Shown: piece by piece, positions 41,921 to 52,299 of the stretch | Position numbering within the stretch: position 1 is the first letter of the stretch | Layout of the letters: each line of letters opens with the position of its first letter | Assembly (NCBI RefSeq): GCF_001428365.1 | Contig: NZ_LMSH01000002.1 | Span: 682,132 to 746,131, forward strand | DNA: 64,000 bases | From: Arthrobacter sp. Soil763 | GTDB taxonomy: Bacteria; Actinomycetota; Actinomycetes; Actinomycetales; Micrococcaceae | Direction of reading: 5' to 3' | The notes under the pieces: generated by a model | What the model was told of the DNA's origin: nothing | The model's database searches: none | Seen by the model: only the letters and a program-made list of their open reading frames with translations | Program-made: the position numbers and the translations under genes

Positions 41921-43642
41921 ATGAACGCCTCTGTCGAAATCCACGAAGCTGGCGCGTCCGCCGAACGGCCGCTCCTTGAAATCAAGGACCTGGCGATCAG
42001 CTTCACCACCAGCAACGGCGAGGTCAACGCGGTCCGCAACGCCCACCTGACCGTGATGCCCGGGGAGACCGTCGCGATCGTCGGCGAGTCCGGCTCCGGC
42101 AAGTCCACCACGGCGCTGGCCGCGATCGGCCTGTTGCCGGGCAACGGCAGGGTGGCGGCCGGCCAGGTGCTCTTCGACGGCGAGGACATTGCCCACGCCT
42201 CGGAGAAGCGGATGATCGAGCTGCGCGGCAACAGCATCGGCATGGTGCCGCAGGACCCGATGTCCAACCTCAACCCGGTCTGGAAGATCGGCTACCAGGT
42301 GCGCGAAACGCTCAAAGCCAACGGCCTGCCCAGCGGCCCGGACGACGTCGCCAAGGTGCTGTCCGAAGCCGGGCTGCCGGACGCATCGCGCCGCGCCAAC
42401 CAGTACCCGCACGAGTTCTCGGGCGGCATGCGCCAGCGGGCCCTGATCGCCATCGGCCTTTCCTGCCAGCCGCGCCTGCTCATCGCCGATGAGCCGACGT
42501 CGGCGCTGGACGTCACCGTGCAGCGGCAGATCCTGGACCACCTGGACAAGATGACCACCGAGCTCGGCACGGCCGTGCTGCTGATCACGCACGACCTGGG
42601 TCTCGCCGCCGAACGCGCCGACAAGGTCGTGGTGATGTACCGCGGCCAGGTCGTCGAGTCCGGCCCGTCCCTGGAACTGTTGCGGAACCCGCAGCACCCC
42701 TACACCCAGCGGCTGGTGGCCTCGGCGCCGTCGCTGGCGTCCCGGCGCATCCAGGCCGCCAAGGAACTCGGCGTCGAATCCGGCGACCTCCTGGCCCCGG
42801 CCGAAGATGTAGCGGTCGAAACGTCGATGCCCGAAGAGGTGCTGCAGATTGAGAACCTGACCAAGGTCTTCAAGCTGCGGTCCGGGTTCGGCCGCTCCAC
42901 CGACTTCACCGCCGTGGACAACGTCTCCTTCAGCGTCAAGCGCGGAACGACGACGGCGATCGTGGGGGAGTCCGGTTCGGGCAAGTCCACCGTGGCTCAG
43001 ATGGTCCTGAACCTGCTGCAGCCCACCTCGGGCAAGATCGTGTTCGACGGCGTCGACACCTCAACGCTGAACAACAAGGAGATCTTCGCGTTCCGGCGCC
43101 GGGTGCAGCCGATCTTCCAGGACCCGTACGGTTCGCTGGATCCGATGTACAGCATCTTCCGGACCATCGAAGAGCCGCTGCGTACCCACAAGATCGGGGA
43201 CAAGGCCAGCCGCGAGAAGAAGGTCCGGGAGTTGCTGGACCAGGTGGCGCTGCCGCAGTCCACCATGCAGCGGTACCCGAACGAACTCTCCGGCGGCCAG
43301 CGCCAGCGCGTAGCCATCGCCCGTGCCCTGGCCCTCGATCCCGAGGTGATCATCTGCGACGAGGCCGTCTCGGCCCTCGACGTTTTGGTCCAGGCGCAGG
43401 TGCTGAACCTGCTCGCGGACCTGCAGTCCCGCCTCGGCCTGACCTACCTGTTCATCACCCATGACCTCGCGGTCGTCCGGCAGATTGCCGACCATGTGTG
43501 CGTGATGGAGAAGGGCAAGCTGGTCGAGACCGGTTCCACGGACGAGGTGTTCGACTCGCCGCGGCAGGACTACACCAAGGCCCTGCTTAACGCGATCCCG
43601 GGGGCGCATCTGATGCTGCCGCCGGAAGCCGCCACGGCCTAG
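41921..43642 (+). CDS. Fused DppD-DppF dual ABC ATPase (system 2)
   Basis: 573 residues, two NBDs. NBD1: Walker A GESGSGKSTT (about 55), then SGGMRQRALIAIGLS and [15 protein letters not shown]2: Walker A GESGSGKSTV (about 352), [15 protein letters not shown] and VIICDEAVSALD, where the second has Ala in place of the usual Pro after DE. NBD1 signature reads FSGGM instead of LSGGQ, as often seen in DppD. I start at 41921, behind AAAGGGGA; the ATG at 41906 overlaps the previous stop by ATGA and is also possible. Confidence 0.9.
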   Translation: MNASVEIHEAGASAERPLLEIKDLAISFTTSNGEVNAVRNAHLTVMPGETVAIVGESGSGKSTTALAAIGLLPGNGRVAAGQVLFDGEDIAHASEKRMIELRGNSIGMVPQDPMSNLNPVWKIGYQVRETLKANGLPSGPDDVAKVLSEAGLPDASRRANQYPHEFSGGMRQRALIAIGLSCQPRLLIADEPTSALDVTVQRQILDHLDKMTTELGTAVLLITHDLGLAAERADKVVVMYRGQVVESGPSLELLRNPQHPYTQRLVASAPSLASRRIQAAKELGVESGDLLAPAEDVAVETSMPEEVLQIENLTKVFKLRSGFGRSTDFTAVDNVSFSVKRGTTTAIVGESGSGKSTVAQMVLNLLQPTSGKIVFDGVDTSTLNNKEIFAFRRRVQPIFQDPYGSLDPMYSIFRTIEEPLRTHKIGDKASREKKVRELLDQVALPQSTMQRYPNELSGGQRQRVAIARALALDPEVIICDEAVSALDVLVQAQVLNLLADLQSRLGLTYLFITHDLAVVRQIADHVCVMEKGKLVETGSTDEVFDSPRQDYTKALLNAIPGAHLMLPPEAATA

Positions 43643-43659
43643 CCGGACGGCCCTTGCGG

Positions 43660-43700
43660 AAGCGGGCCGGCATCCACCGTCAGGGGATGCCGGCCCGCTT
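43660..43700. terminator. Bidirectional terminator between system 2 and the SGNH gene
   Basis: AAGCGGGCCGGCATCC pairs with GGATGCCGGCCCGCTT over 16 bp, followed by TTCTG; the opposite strand begins AAGCGG after AAA. It serves two convergent genes ending at 43642 and 43720. Confidence 0.7.
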
Positions 43701-43719
43701 TTCTGTCGTTAGGGGACGC

Positions 43720-44562
43720 CTAGATCAGCCCGAGGTCCGCGAGGCGTTCTTCGAGCAGGTCGGCAGCAACCTCGTTGCCTTGCTCGTTCAGATGACGGTC
43801 ATCGGCCAGGTGGTCGGCCAGGCCGTACCGGGTCAGCCAGTCGCCCACACTGACGAAGGACAGCCCGTACTCCTTGGCCACCGATCCCAGCAGCGAGTCG
43901 ACCTCCGTCCGGCGTCCGCCGCCGGCCTGGACTCCCCGCGCCAGCGTCCCGATCATCACGACGTCGGCTTCCGGGTAGCGCTCCTCGACGGCCTCGATCA
44001 GCCGTTCGGCGTGCTCCGTGATCTCGACGTCGGACGCGCCGCGCGTGGCATCGTTGCCGCCGCCTTCGATGACGACCACCGGAGGGGCGCCGTACGGCAG
44101 ATGCCAGTCGCCGTTCTCGAGGGCATCGATGTAGTTGCCGCGGGAGCCGTTGGCTGCCACGAAGCCGGTGCCGCTGCCGCCGCAGAACACGACCCCGTAG
44201 CCCAGCCGGCCGAGCGCGAGCCTGGTCCAGCTCCTGGCGGGCTCGGACTGGGAGTCGCCGATCAGCACAGCGGTATTCGCGATGTCCTCGACAATGACTT
44301 CGTCCCGGCCGTTGGCCGGATTCCGGTAGAGGGCCCCGGCAGGAAGGCGGTCCGGATCGACCGCAGACTTCCGGCGTGCCGAACCGGCAGCGGCCGGCTG
44401 CCCGGAGCCTGTCCCGGCCCCCGCGGCGACGGCCACGCCCTGCACCCGGTCCGTAGTTCTTTCGGGGGCCGCGGAGTCCACCGCCGGGCTGCAGCCGCCC
44501 ACCAGGAGGGCTGCGGCGAGAAGGGGCGGGATGGCACGGGCCATTTTCGGGGCTCTTCGCAT
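43720..44562 (-). CDS. SGNH/GDSL-hydrolase lipoprotein
   Basis: 280 residues. Signal peptide with lipobox LVGGC (Cys24), a Ser/Ala/Gly linker to about 70, then the SGNH domain: block I VLIGDSQSEPARSW (nucleophile Ser), block III VVVIEGGGNDATRG (Asn), block V DDRHLNEQGNEVAADLL (Asp and His). It would be an extracytoplasmic esterase or acetylhydrolase, possibly acting on cell-wall polymers. ATG at 44562; MARAIPP at 44544 is an alternative start. Confidence 0.85.
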   Translation of the reverse strand: MRRAPKMARAIPPLLAAALLVGGCSPAVDSAAPERTTDRVQGVAVAAGAGTGSGQPAAAGSARRKSAVDPDRLPAGALYRNPANGRDEVIVEDIANTAVLIGDSQSEPARSWTRLALGRLGYGVVFCGGSGTGFVAANGSRGNYIDALENGDWHLPYGAPPVVVIEGGGNDATRGASDVEITEHAERLIEAVEERYPEADVVMIGTLARGVQAGGGRRTEVDSLLGSVAKEYGLSFVSVGDWLTRYGLADHLADDRHLNEQGNEVAADLLEERLADLGLI

Positions 44563-44724
44563 GTGGGACTCCCCGTGTGCTCGTAGTTACTCCAGCCATA
44601 ATGGGGCATCGCCCAGGCAATAGCCAGTGATTTTGGTCACCCGAAACGGCTGCGGCGTTCCAATTTGGTAACGGGCGCAGGGTCCGGCGGTCCGGGATTT
44701 TAGGACGATAAATGCCTGAGCGTC

Positions 44725-44730
44725 TAGAAT
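44725..44730 (+). promoter_or_regulatory. Possible -10 box TAGAAT of typA
   Basis: TAGAAT lies 101 nt before the typA ATG, giving a leader of roughly 95 nt. No clear -35. The 269-bp gap between the SGNH gene and typA has no gene. Confidence 0.3.
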
Positions 44731-44831
44731 GAATGAAGGCGCCCTGTGCCAAGGGCCTTGTCCGTCGTGCGTTCCGGTTGGAAATGTCGCGATACCTCAG
44801 CTGACTTCACCACTGAATCGAGCAATAACGC

Positions 44832-46760
<1,929 letters not shown>

Positions 46761-46787
46761 TCCCGGTCCGCGGAATCCGGTCCAGCT

Positions 46788-47159
46788 GTGACTAGGAGGG
46801 CTGCCGGTGCGGCAGGCGGCATTGCCGCCGCCGTACCGGCAGCCCTTTTTGCTGCCCTCGCCGGGACCGTCCTGCACGGCCAGAAGGTCCTGGTGGCCGG
46901 CGTCGATGTGCCGTGGGGCGCTGGCGCGGCGCTGCTGCTGCTCGCCGCCGTCGAACTCTGGCTTGGCGCGGCGTTCCGCTCCCTGCTCCCGACGGCGGCC
47001 TGCGGCGTCCTCTGCTACGCGCTGGCCGGGTGGTGGACGACGCTCCCGCCGGGCAGGCGGCTCATCATCGGGGACCTTGCCGGGAACCTCTGGATCTACG
47101 GCATCGCCGTGGTCACGGTCGGCATGCTCGTCTACTGCCGCCGCTACCGGCGGCCCTGA
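46788..47159 (+). CDS. Hypothetical small membrane protein downstream of typA
   Basis: 123 residues from GTG at 46788, with four predicted helices (about 8-28, 38-60, 62-80, 95-115) and a basic C-terminus CRRYRRP. It sits 27 bp after typA. The first codons overlap an intrinsic terminator (46798-46850), so either it is expressed only by read-through or its start lies further downstream, where no good ribosome-binding site is visible. Function unknown. Confidence 0.55.
   Translation: MTRRAAGAAGGIAAAVPAALFAALAGTVLHGQKVLVAGVDVPWGAGAALLLLAAVELWLGAAFRSLLPTAACGVLCYALAGWWTTLPPGRRLIIGDLAGNLWIYGIAVVTVGMLVYCRRYRRP
46798..46850 (+). terminator. Intrinsic terminator after typA, inside the next ORF
   Basis: GGGCTGCCGGT (46798-46808) pairs with ACCGGCAGCCC (46835-46845) and is followed directly by TTTTT. 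The loop contains an inner hairpin (GGCGGC, ATT, GCCGCC). This is the most canonical rho-independent terminator in the window. Confidence 0.75.
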
Positions 47160-47174
47160 CCTTCCCCGGCCGGC

Positions 47175-47520
47175 GATGGACATGCCCATCCCTGGCCGCC
47201 CAGGCCTGCCACCGGTGACGGACATGCCCATCCCTGGAAGTCAGGACTGGGCATGTCCGGTTATGCCCATTGCTGAGCTCGGGAAGCGGGCATGCCCATC
47301 CGGACTGCTGCTTCGCCGGTGACCGACATGCCCATCTGGGGCAGTGAGGACTGGGCATATCCGGTTATGCCCGCTGCTGAGCTCGGGCCGCGGACATGTC
47401 CATCCGGCCCTCCGATGACGGACCTGCTCTCTCCTGGCCGTTAGGACCGGACATGCCGGGTTATGCCCACTCCTGGCCGCTAGGAGCAGGCATTCCGAGT
47501 TGTGCCCACTGCTGGTCGCG
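47175..47520. repeat. Repeat array A, upstream of the AbiEi/DUF559 gene
   Basis: Three units begin at about 47216, 47320 and 47416 (spacing 104 and 96 bp), after a partial unit at 47175. Each unit has GGACATGCCCATCC or a variant (47178, 47220, 47288, 47325, 47392) and a palindromic block with TGGGCATRTCC next to GGTTATGCCCA (47248, 47352; degenerate at 47446 and 47490). No gene lies in 47160-47596. The motif is the reverse complement of the one in array B. Confidence 0.8.
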
Positions 47521-47596
47521 GCCCCCGGGCATGCGTTCTGCACATAGCGGAGTCCAGTGCTGTCGGCCTGCAACCCAGGGCCGCCACCATGGGCGG

Positions 47597-48406
47597 ATGA
47601 ACAGACTCAGCGAAGTTATGGCAACGTACGACGGCGTCGCCCGGGCTAAACATCTGGCCGCCGCCGGTGTCTCCACCACCCGGCTGCGGGTTGCGATGGC
47701 CGACGGCGCCGTCACCCGTGTCGCCCGAGGTGTCTACGCCGTGCCGGGCGCCGACCCGCAACTGGTCGCCATCCGATCCCTTCCAGCGGAGCCGGCCTGT
47801 GTGACGGCTGCGGTGCTGAGCGGACTTTGGGTGATGCAGGCGCCCGCTCAGCCGCACATCGCCATCACCCACAGCCGCGCCTACCCAGGGTTTGTCTGCC
47901 ACCGGATGAGCGCGCCGCCGAGTCTCGCCGACACGGTCATACAGTGTCTGCGCTGCCTTCCCGACCTGGACGGGCTTGCCGTGGCCGAATCCGCCGTCGT
48001 GCTCAAGGGGCTACCGCTGGCGGAGCTGCGCCGGGGTCTGGTCGGGCGAAACGATGCCCGGGAGCGTCGGCTCGTAGCTGCGATTGTGCCGCAGTCACAG
48101 TCCATCATCGAGTGCATGGCCCGGTACCTCCTCCGGCGTGCGGGCTACCTGGTCGAGTCGCAAGTCAACATCCCCGGGATGGGACACCTGGATCTCATGG
48201 TCGACGGGCGGCTTGGCATCGAGGCTGACGGCGCGGAGTTTCACATGGACCGGACGAGCTTCGAGGAAGACCGGCGCCGATGGAACGTCACCACCCGTTT
48301 GGGCGTGCCAACCCTGGTGGTGAGCTACTCGCTGCTCCGATACCGCCCGCAGGAATTCCTGGCCCTCGTCCGGGATACGCTGCGCCGGCTCCCGGCCGCC
48401 GCATAG
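47597..48406 (+). CDS. AbiEi-like antitoxin domain fused to DUF559/Vsr-like nuclease domain
   Basis: 269 residues. N-terminal winged-helix of the AbiEi antitoxin type (VMATYDGVARAKHLAAAG then VSTTRLRVAMADGAVTRVAR followed by GVYAVPG, about 7-52). The C-terminal DUF559/Vsr-like fold of the PD-(D/E)xK class has GHLDLMVDGRLGIEADGAEF (Asp199, Glu209, Asp211), His216 and EEDRRRWNVTTRLG. No toxin partner is adjacent. It stands alone between two inverted repeat arrays. The nuclease residues look intact; activity is inference. ATG at 47597 follows GGGCGG, a weak site. Confidence 0.75.
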   Translation: MNRLSEVMATYDGVARAKHLAAAGVSTTRLRVAMADGAVTRVARGVYAVPGADPQLVAIRSLPAEPACVTAAVLSGLWVMQAPAQPHIAITHSRAYPGFVCHRMSAPPSLADTVIQCLRCLPDLDGLAVAESAVVLKGLPLAELRRGLVGRNDARERRLVAAIVPQSQSIIECMARYLLRRAGYLVESQVNIPGMGHLDLMVDGRLGIEADGAEFHMDRTSFEEDRRRWNVTTRLGVPTLVVSYSLLRYRPQEFLALVRDTLRRLPAAA

Positions 48407-48439
48407 CACTGGGCGGGCGCAGCGGTCGGACCGACTTGC

Positions 48440-48633
48440 CTGCAACGGGCATGTCCGGCTGACCAGACCGGGAGTGGGCATATCCGGTCATGTCCAGTGG
48501 TCGCGGCGAAGGATGGGCATGTCCGGAGGCGGCGGGCCGGGCGAGAGCTGAGCATGTCCAGCGGGCCGGGCAGGGAATGGGCGTATCCGGTTATGTCCAG
48601 CGGTCGCGGCGAAGGATGGGCATGTCCGGAGGG
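48440..48633. repeat. Repeat array B, downstream of the AbiEi/DUF559 gene
   Basis: GGGCATGTCC or GAGCATGTCC at 48447 and 48550, a palindromic block beginning TGGGC at 48475 and 48578, and GGATGGGCATGTCC at 48511 and 48614 all recur with a period of exactly 103 bp. The two 55-bp stretches from 48475 and 48578 differ at about four positions. Orientation is opposite to array A. No gene is present in 48407-48657. Confidence 0.8.
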
Positions 48634-48657
48634 ATAGCGCCGGTGGGGGAGTGGTGG

Positions 48658-48912
48658 CTACCGGAGCGCGGCGGACGGGCCGGGGCGGCGGCGGGGCGGG
48701 GGCGGCGGCACCGGCTTGGCAGCCAGGACGAGGGCGAGCGGCACGACAACGTCGGACCGCCTGGTGCGGATGGTGCAGTCGGTATCGGTGCGGGCCACCA
48801 GCTCACCCAGGGCGTCCGTCATGCCGCCCTCGATGCGGTACCGGACCACCACGCGGGTGCCCAGGCATGCGGCGGCAAGGAACGCCTGGGGCGGCGGCAG
48901 GGAGGCACTCAC
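48658..48912 (-). CDS. Small SH3-like domain protein (Rv0428c N-terminal type)
   Basis: 84 residues. The central LGTRVVVRYRIEGGMTDALG then ELVARTDTDCTIRTRRSDVVVPL matches the small beta-barrel found at the N-terminus of Rv0428c-like GNAT acetyltransferases, but here there is no acetyltransferase domain. The C-terminus is Pro/Arg-rich. It is divergent from fdxA. It could be a stand-alone domain or a truncated gene; the codon pattern looks normal. Confidence 0.6.
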   Translation of the reverse strand: MSASLPPPQAFLAAACLGTRVVVRYRIEGGMTDALGELVARTDTDCTIRTRRSDVVVPLALVLAAKPVPPPPPRRRPGPSAALR

Positions 48913-49033
48913 CCGTCCATCCTAGGTCGCGGGAGGCCCGCGGAAGGTCCGGGAGCCCGCCCTGCGCCGTCCGGCCGATCAGCCCGCGCGGACCCGTGTG
49001 ACGCCCGGCTAGGTTCGCGCATGCAGGCTGGGA

Positions 49034-49039
49034 GATAAT
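49034..49039 (+). promoter_or_regulatory. Possible -10 box GATAAT of fdxA
   Basis: GATAATAGGC occurs 80 nt before the fdxA start; the same ten bases occur before the DUF3117 gene (62993). No good -35 is visible. Confidence 0.35.
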
Positions 49040-49120
49040 AGGCTCGGAAGTCAGCAGCCCGGCGCTCAGGCCGGGCATGATCCGGCCGGACGCCGGACCC
49101 AACGTGGAGAGGCCAGGGAC

Positions 49121-49447
49121 GTGACGTACGTAATCGCGCAGCCGTGTGTTGATGTCAAGGACAAGGCATGTATTGAAGAGTGCCCGGTCGACTGCATCTA
49201 CGAGGGTGAGCGTTCCCTGTACATCCACCCGGACGAGTGCGTGGACTGCGGCGCCTGCGAGCCGGTGTGCCCCGTCGAGGCCATCTACTACGAGGATGAC
49301 ACCCCGGAGGAATGGGCGGACTACTACAAGGCCAACGTCGAGTTCTTCGACGTGCTTGGCTCGCCCGGCGGCGCCGCGAAGATCGGCAACACCCACACGG
49401 ACCACCCGATGATCGCGGCCCTGCCGCCGCAGAACCAGGACAACTAG
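49121..49447 (+). CDS. fdxA: 7Fe ferredoxin
   Basis: 108 residues from GTG at 49121, after GGAGAGG. Cys9, Cys17 and Cys50 fit a [3Fe-4S] cluster and Cys21, Cys40, Cys43 and Cys46 a [4Fe-4S] cluster; Cys25 is the extra Cys often present. The C-terminal half (EEWADYYKANVEFFDVLGSP then GGAAKIG) is the actinobacterial extension. It transfers electrons, partner unknown. It precedes dapC by 12 bp, a conserved actinobacterial pairing. Confidence 0.95.
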   Translation: MTYVIAQPCVDVKDKACIEECPVDCIYEGERSLYIHPDECVDCGACEPVCPVEAIYYEDDTPEEWADYYKANVEFFDVLGSPGGAAKIGNTHTDHPMIAALPPQNQDN

Positions 49448-49459
49448 GGCGGCGCCCCG

Positions 49460-50608
49460 GTGACCTCTGCCGTGCGCAGCTTCGGCCTCAGCCTGCCCGA
49501 CTACCCCTGGGAAGCCATGGCCCCGTACCTGGCCCGGGCGGCGGACCACCCCGGCGGCGTCGTGAACCTCTCAATCGGTACCCCCGTCGATGACACCCCC
49601 GCGCTGGTCCAGGAGGCGCTCCGGGCCGCGGCCAACGCCCCGGGCTACCCGACGGTGCACGGCACCCCGGCGCTCCGCGAGGCCATCGCGGCCTGGTTCG
49701 AGCGGCGCCGCGGCGTCCCCGGCCTGAACCCGGACCACGTCATGCCCACCGTCGGGTCCAAGGAACTCGTGGCCTGGCTGCCGTTCCTGCTCGGGCTCAA
49801 GACCGGCGACGTCGTCGTCCGGCCCACGGTGGCGTACCCCACCTACGACATCGGGGCCACCTTTGCCGGGGCCGAGCACGTGGCCGCGGATGACTTGGAC
49901 GAACTCGACGCCGGGACCCGGGCCCGGGTCCGGCTCATCTGGGTTAACTCCCCGGGCAATCCCACCGGCAGCGTCCGCGACGCCGCGTCCCTGGCGCGGC
50001 TCGTCGCGCAGGCGCGGGACGTCGGCGCCGTCGTGGCCTCCGATGAGTGCTACGCCGAACTCGGCTGGGGTGAGTGGGACGTCCAGCGCGGCGGGGAGCC
50101 CGTCCCCAGCATCCTGGATCCGCGCGTTTGCGGCGGCTCGCACGACGGACTCCTGGCGGTGTATTCGCTGAGCAAGCAGTCCAACCTGGCCGGCTACCGC
50201 GCCGCCTTCGTGGCCGGGGACGGCGGGCTGATGGCCAACCTCGTCAACAGCCGCAAGCACGCGGGCATGATCGTTCCCTTCCCCGTACAGGAAGCCATGC
50301 GGGTGGCCCTCGGCGACGACGGCCACGTCCAGGCGCAGAAGGACCTGTACCGGGGCCGCCGGGAGCGGATCCTGCCGGCCCTTGAGCGCTTCGGCCTGGC
50401 CATCCACGAGTCCCGCGCCGGGCTGTACCTGTGGTCCACCGCCGGCGAAGACACCTGGGAGACCGTGGGCCGGCTCGCAGACCGGGGCATCGTCGTCGGT
50501 CCCGGCGTCTTCTACGGCGACGCCGGCGACGGCTTCATCCGGGTGGCGCTGACGGCCGCCGATGAGCGGATCGACACCGCCGTCGGGCGCTTGGCTACGG
50601 GACCGTAA
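49460..50608 (+). CDS. dapC: Succinyldiaminopimelate aminotransferase
   Basis: 382 residues from GTG at 49460, fold type I PLP enzyme. Motifs: SIGTPVDDTP, GYPTVHGTPALREAIAAWF, VNSPGNPTGSV, SDECYAELGW and Schiff-base Lys239 in YSLSKQSNLAGYRAAF. It converts N-succinyl-2-amino-6-ketopimelate to N-succinyl-diaminopimelate in lysine and cell-wall synthesis. Call is supported by adjacency to fdxA and nearby dapD and dapE. Probably one transcript with fdxA. Confidence 0.85.
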   Translation: MTSAVRSFGLSLPDYPWEAMAPYLARAADHPGGVVNLSIGTPVDDTPALVQEALRAAANAPGYPTVHGTPALREAIAAWFERRRGVPGLNPDHVMPTVGSKELVAWLPFLLGLKTGDVVVRPTVAYPTYDIGATFAGAEHVAADDLDELDAGTRARVRLIWVNSPGNPTGSVRDAASLARLVAQARDVGAVVASDECYAELGWGEWDVQRGGEPVPSILDPRVCGGSHDGLLAVYSLSKQSNLAGYRAAFVAGDGGLMANLVNSRKHAGMIVPFPVQEAMRVALGDDGHVQAQKDLYRGRRERILPALERFGLAIHESRAGLYLWSTAGEDTWETVGRLADRGIVVGPGVFYGDAGDGFIRVALTAADERIDTAVGRLATGP

Positions 50609-50840
50609 CAATGCTGTGACGCGGGCCACAACATGCCCGGTTTGCGCGTCTTTACGCCGCCCCGGATTAGTGCCACCCGCGATCTGCCGGTAGTTTTTAA
50701 CTGACTATCAATGGTGGCTTTCCACAAGAAGGCAGCGCGGCCGTTGGAATCCGTGTCCAGATGCAGGTTCCGTGGGCGGCTTCACCAGATGTTGGATCAA
50801 GCTTTCAACAAGGGGCCCAGATGCCTCATGAGGAGAATCC

Positions 50841-52124
50841 ATGACTGAGACCACCAGCGCAACCCTGCGTCATGCGGGCGGCGAGCTCGAGCTGCCCCGC
50901 ATCAAGGTTGTTGAGGGAAACGAAGGCTACGACGTTTCCAAGCTGCTGAAGCAGACCGGCGCCGTTGCCTTTGACCCCGGGTTCATGAACACCGCGGCCA
51001 CCACCTCCGCCATCACCTACATCGACGGCGACGCCGGCATCCTGCGCTACCGCGGATACCCGATCGAGCAGCTCGCCCAGCACTCCAGCTTCCTCGAGGT
51101 TTCCTACCTGCTGATCTACGGCAACCTGCCGACGCCGGCGGAGCTTGAGGCCTTCGACCAGCGGATCCGCCACCACACCCTGCTGCACGAGGAGCTCAAG
51201 GGCTTCTTCAGCGGCTTCCCGCGGGACGCCCACCCGATGCCGGTCCTGTCCTCGGCCGTGTCCGCGCTCTCGACCTTCTACCAGGATTCGCTGGATCCCT
51301 TCAACGCCGAGCAGGTCGAGGTCTCGACTTACCGCCTGCTGGCCAAGATGCCGGTTATCGCCGCGTACGCCCTGAAGAAGTCCGTCGGCCAGCCGATGCT
51401 GTACCCGGACAACTCGCACAACCTCGTCGAGAACTTCCTGCGCCTGAGCTTCGGCCTGCCCGCCGAGCAGTACGAGGTGGATCCGGTCGTCGCCAAGGCC
51501 CTGGATCTGCTGCTGATCCTGCATGCGGACCACGAGCAGAACTGCTCCACCTCGACGGTCCGCCTGGTCGGCTCCTCCAACGCCAACCTCTTCGCCTCCG
51601 TCTCGGCCGGCATCAACGCCCTCTTCGGCCCGGCCCACGGCGGCGCCAACGAGGCCGTGCTCAAGATGCTCCGCCAGATCCAGGCCGACGGCATCAAGCC
51701 CGAGGACTACATGGAGAAGGTCAAGAACAAGGAAGACGGCGTCCGCCTCATGGGCTTCGGGCACCGGGTCTACAAGAACTACGACCCGCGCGCCAAGATC
51801 GTCAAGGCCACCGCGCACGAGATCCTCAGCAAGCTCGGCGGCAACGACGAACTGCTGGACATCGCCCTCCGCCTCGAAGAGAAGGCGCTGCAGGATGACT
51901 ACTTCATCGAGCGCAAGCTCTACCCGAACGTGGACTTCTACACCGGCCTGATCTACAAGGCCATGGGCTTCCCGGAGAAGATGTTCACCGTCCTCTTCGC
52001 GATCGGCCGCCTGCCGGGCTGGATCGCGCAGTGGCGCGAAATGATCAGCGACCCGAACACCAAGATCGGCCGCCCGCGGCAGCTCTACACGGGTGAGCCG
52101 GAACGGCAGTACCCGACGGTCTAA
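50841..52124 (+). CDS. gltA: Citrate synthase
   Basis: 427 residues, type II-like citrate synthase. ITYIDGDAGILRYRGYPIEQ (about 54-73), ILHADHEQNCSTSTVR (about 225), GPAHGGANEAV and GFGHRVYKNYDPRAKI (about 306-321) hold the catalytic His and substrate-binding Arg residues; a catalytic Asp lies in EKKLYPNVDFYTGLIY-like ERKLYPNVDFY. Condenses oxaloacetate and acetyl-CoA. ATG follows GAGGAGA. The 232 bp upstream contain no gene and probably its promoter. Confidence 0.95.
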   Translation: MTETTSATLRHAGGELELPRIKVVEGNEGYDVSKLLKQTGAVAFDPGFMNTAATTSAITYIDGDAGILRYRGYPIEQLAQHSSFLEVSYLLIYGNLPTPAELEAFDQRIRHHTLLHEELKGFFSGFPRDAHPMPVLSSAVSALSTFYQDSLDPFNAEQVEVSTYRLLAKMPVIAAYALKKSVGQPMLYPDNSHNLVENFLRLSFGLPAEQYEVDPVVAKALDLLLILHADHEQNCSTSTVRLVGSSNANLFASVSAGINALFGPAHGGANEAVLKMLRQIQADGIKPEDYMEKVKNKEDGVRLMGFGHRVYKNYDPRAKIVKATAHEILSKLGGNDELLDIALRLEEKALQDDYFIERKLYPNVDFYTGLIYKAMGFPEKMFTVLFAIGRLPGWIAQWREMISDPNTKIGRPRQLYTGEPERQYPTV

Positions 52125-52138
52125 ATTCAGCAACGCAC

Positions 52139-52182
52139 GACGCCGGTCGCGCACCTCACGCTTGAGGCGCGCGGCCGGCGTC
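52139..52182 (+). terminator. Hairpin after gltA
   Basis: GACGCCGG and CGCGC arms pair imperfectly with GCGCG and CCGGCGTC around a loop containing CTCACGCTTGAG, followed by GGCGTTT. Placed 15 nt after the gltA stop. Confidence 0.5.
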
Positions 52183-52299
52183 GGCGTTTAGGGCGTCGCA
52201 CCCCTCTCGGCGGCAGCCGGCCCCGCCGTGATGCGGGAGTTACAGGTGTGACCGGCGTGGGGCGCCGGACCAACTGCCCATCCGTGCTAAAAAAGACCA

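Noticed and set aside
47396..47596. Longer start for the AbiEi/DUF559 protein inside repeat array A
   Set aside because: The extra residues derive from the repeats and have no domain similarity; the HTH begins just after the ATG at 47597.
47175..48633. CRISPR array interpretation of the repeat arrays
   Set aside because: Units are about 103 bp and internally palindromic, the intervening sequence is itself repeated between units rather than unique, and no cas gene is present.
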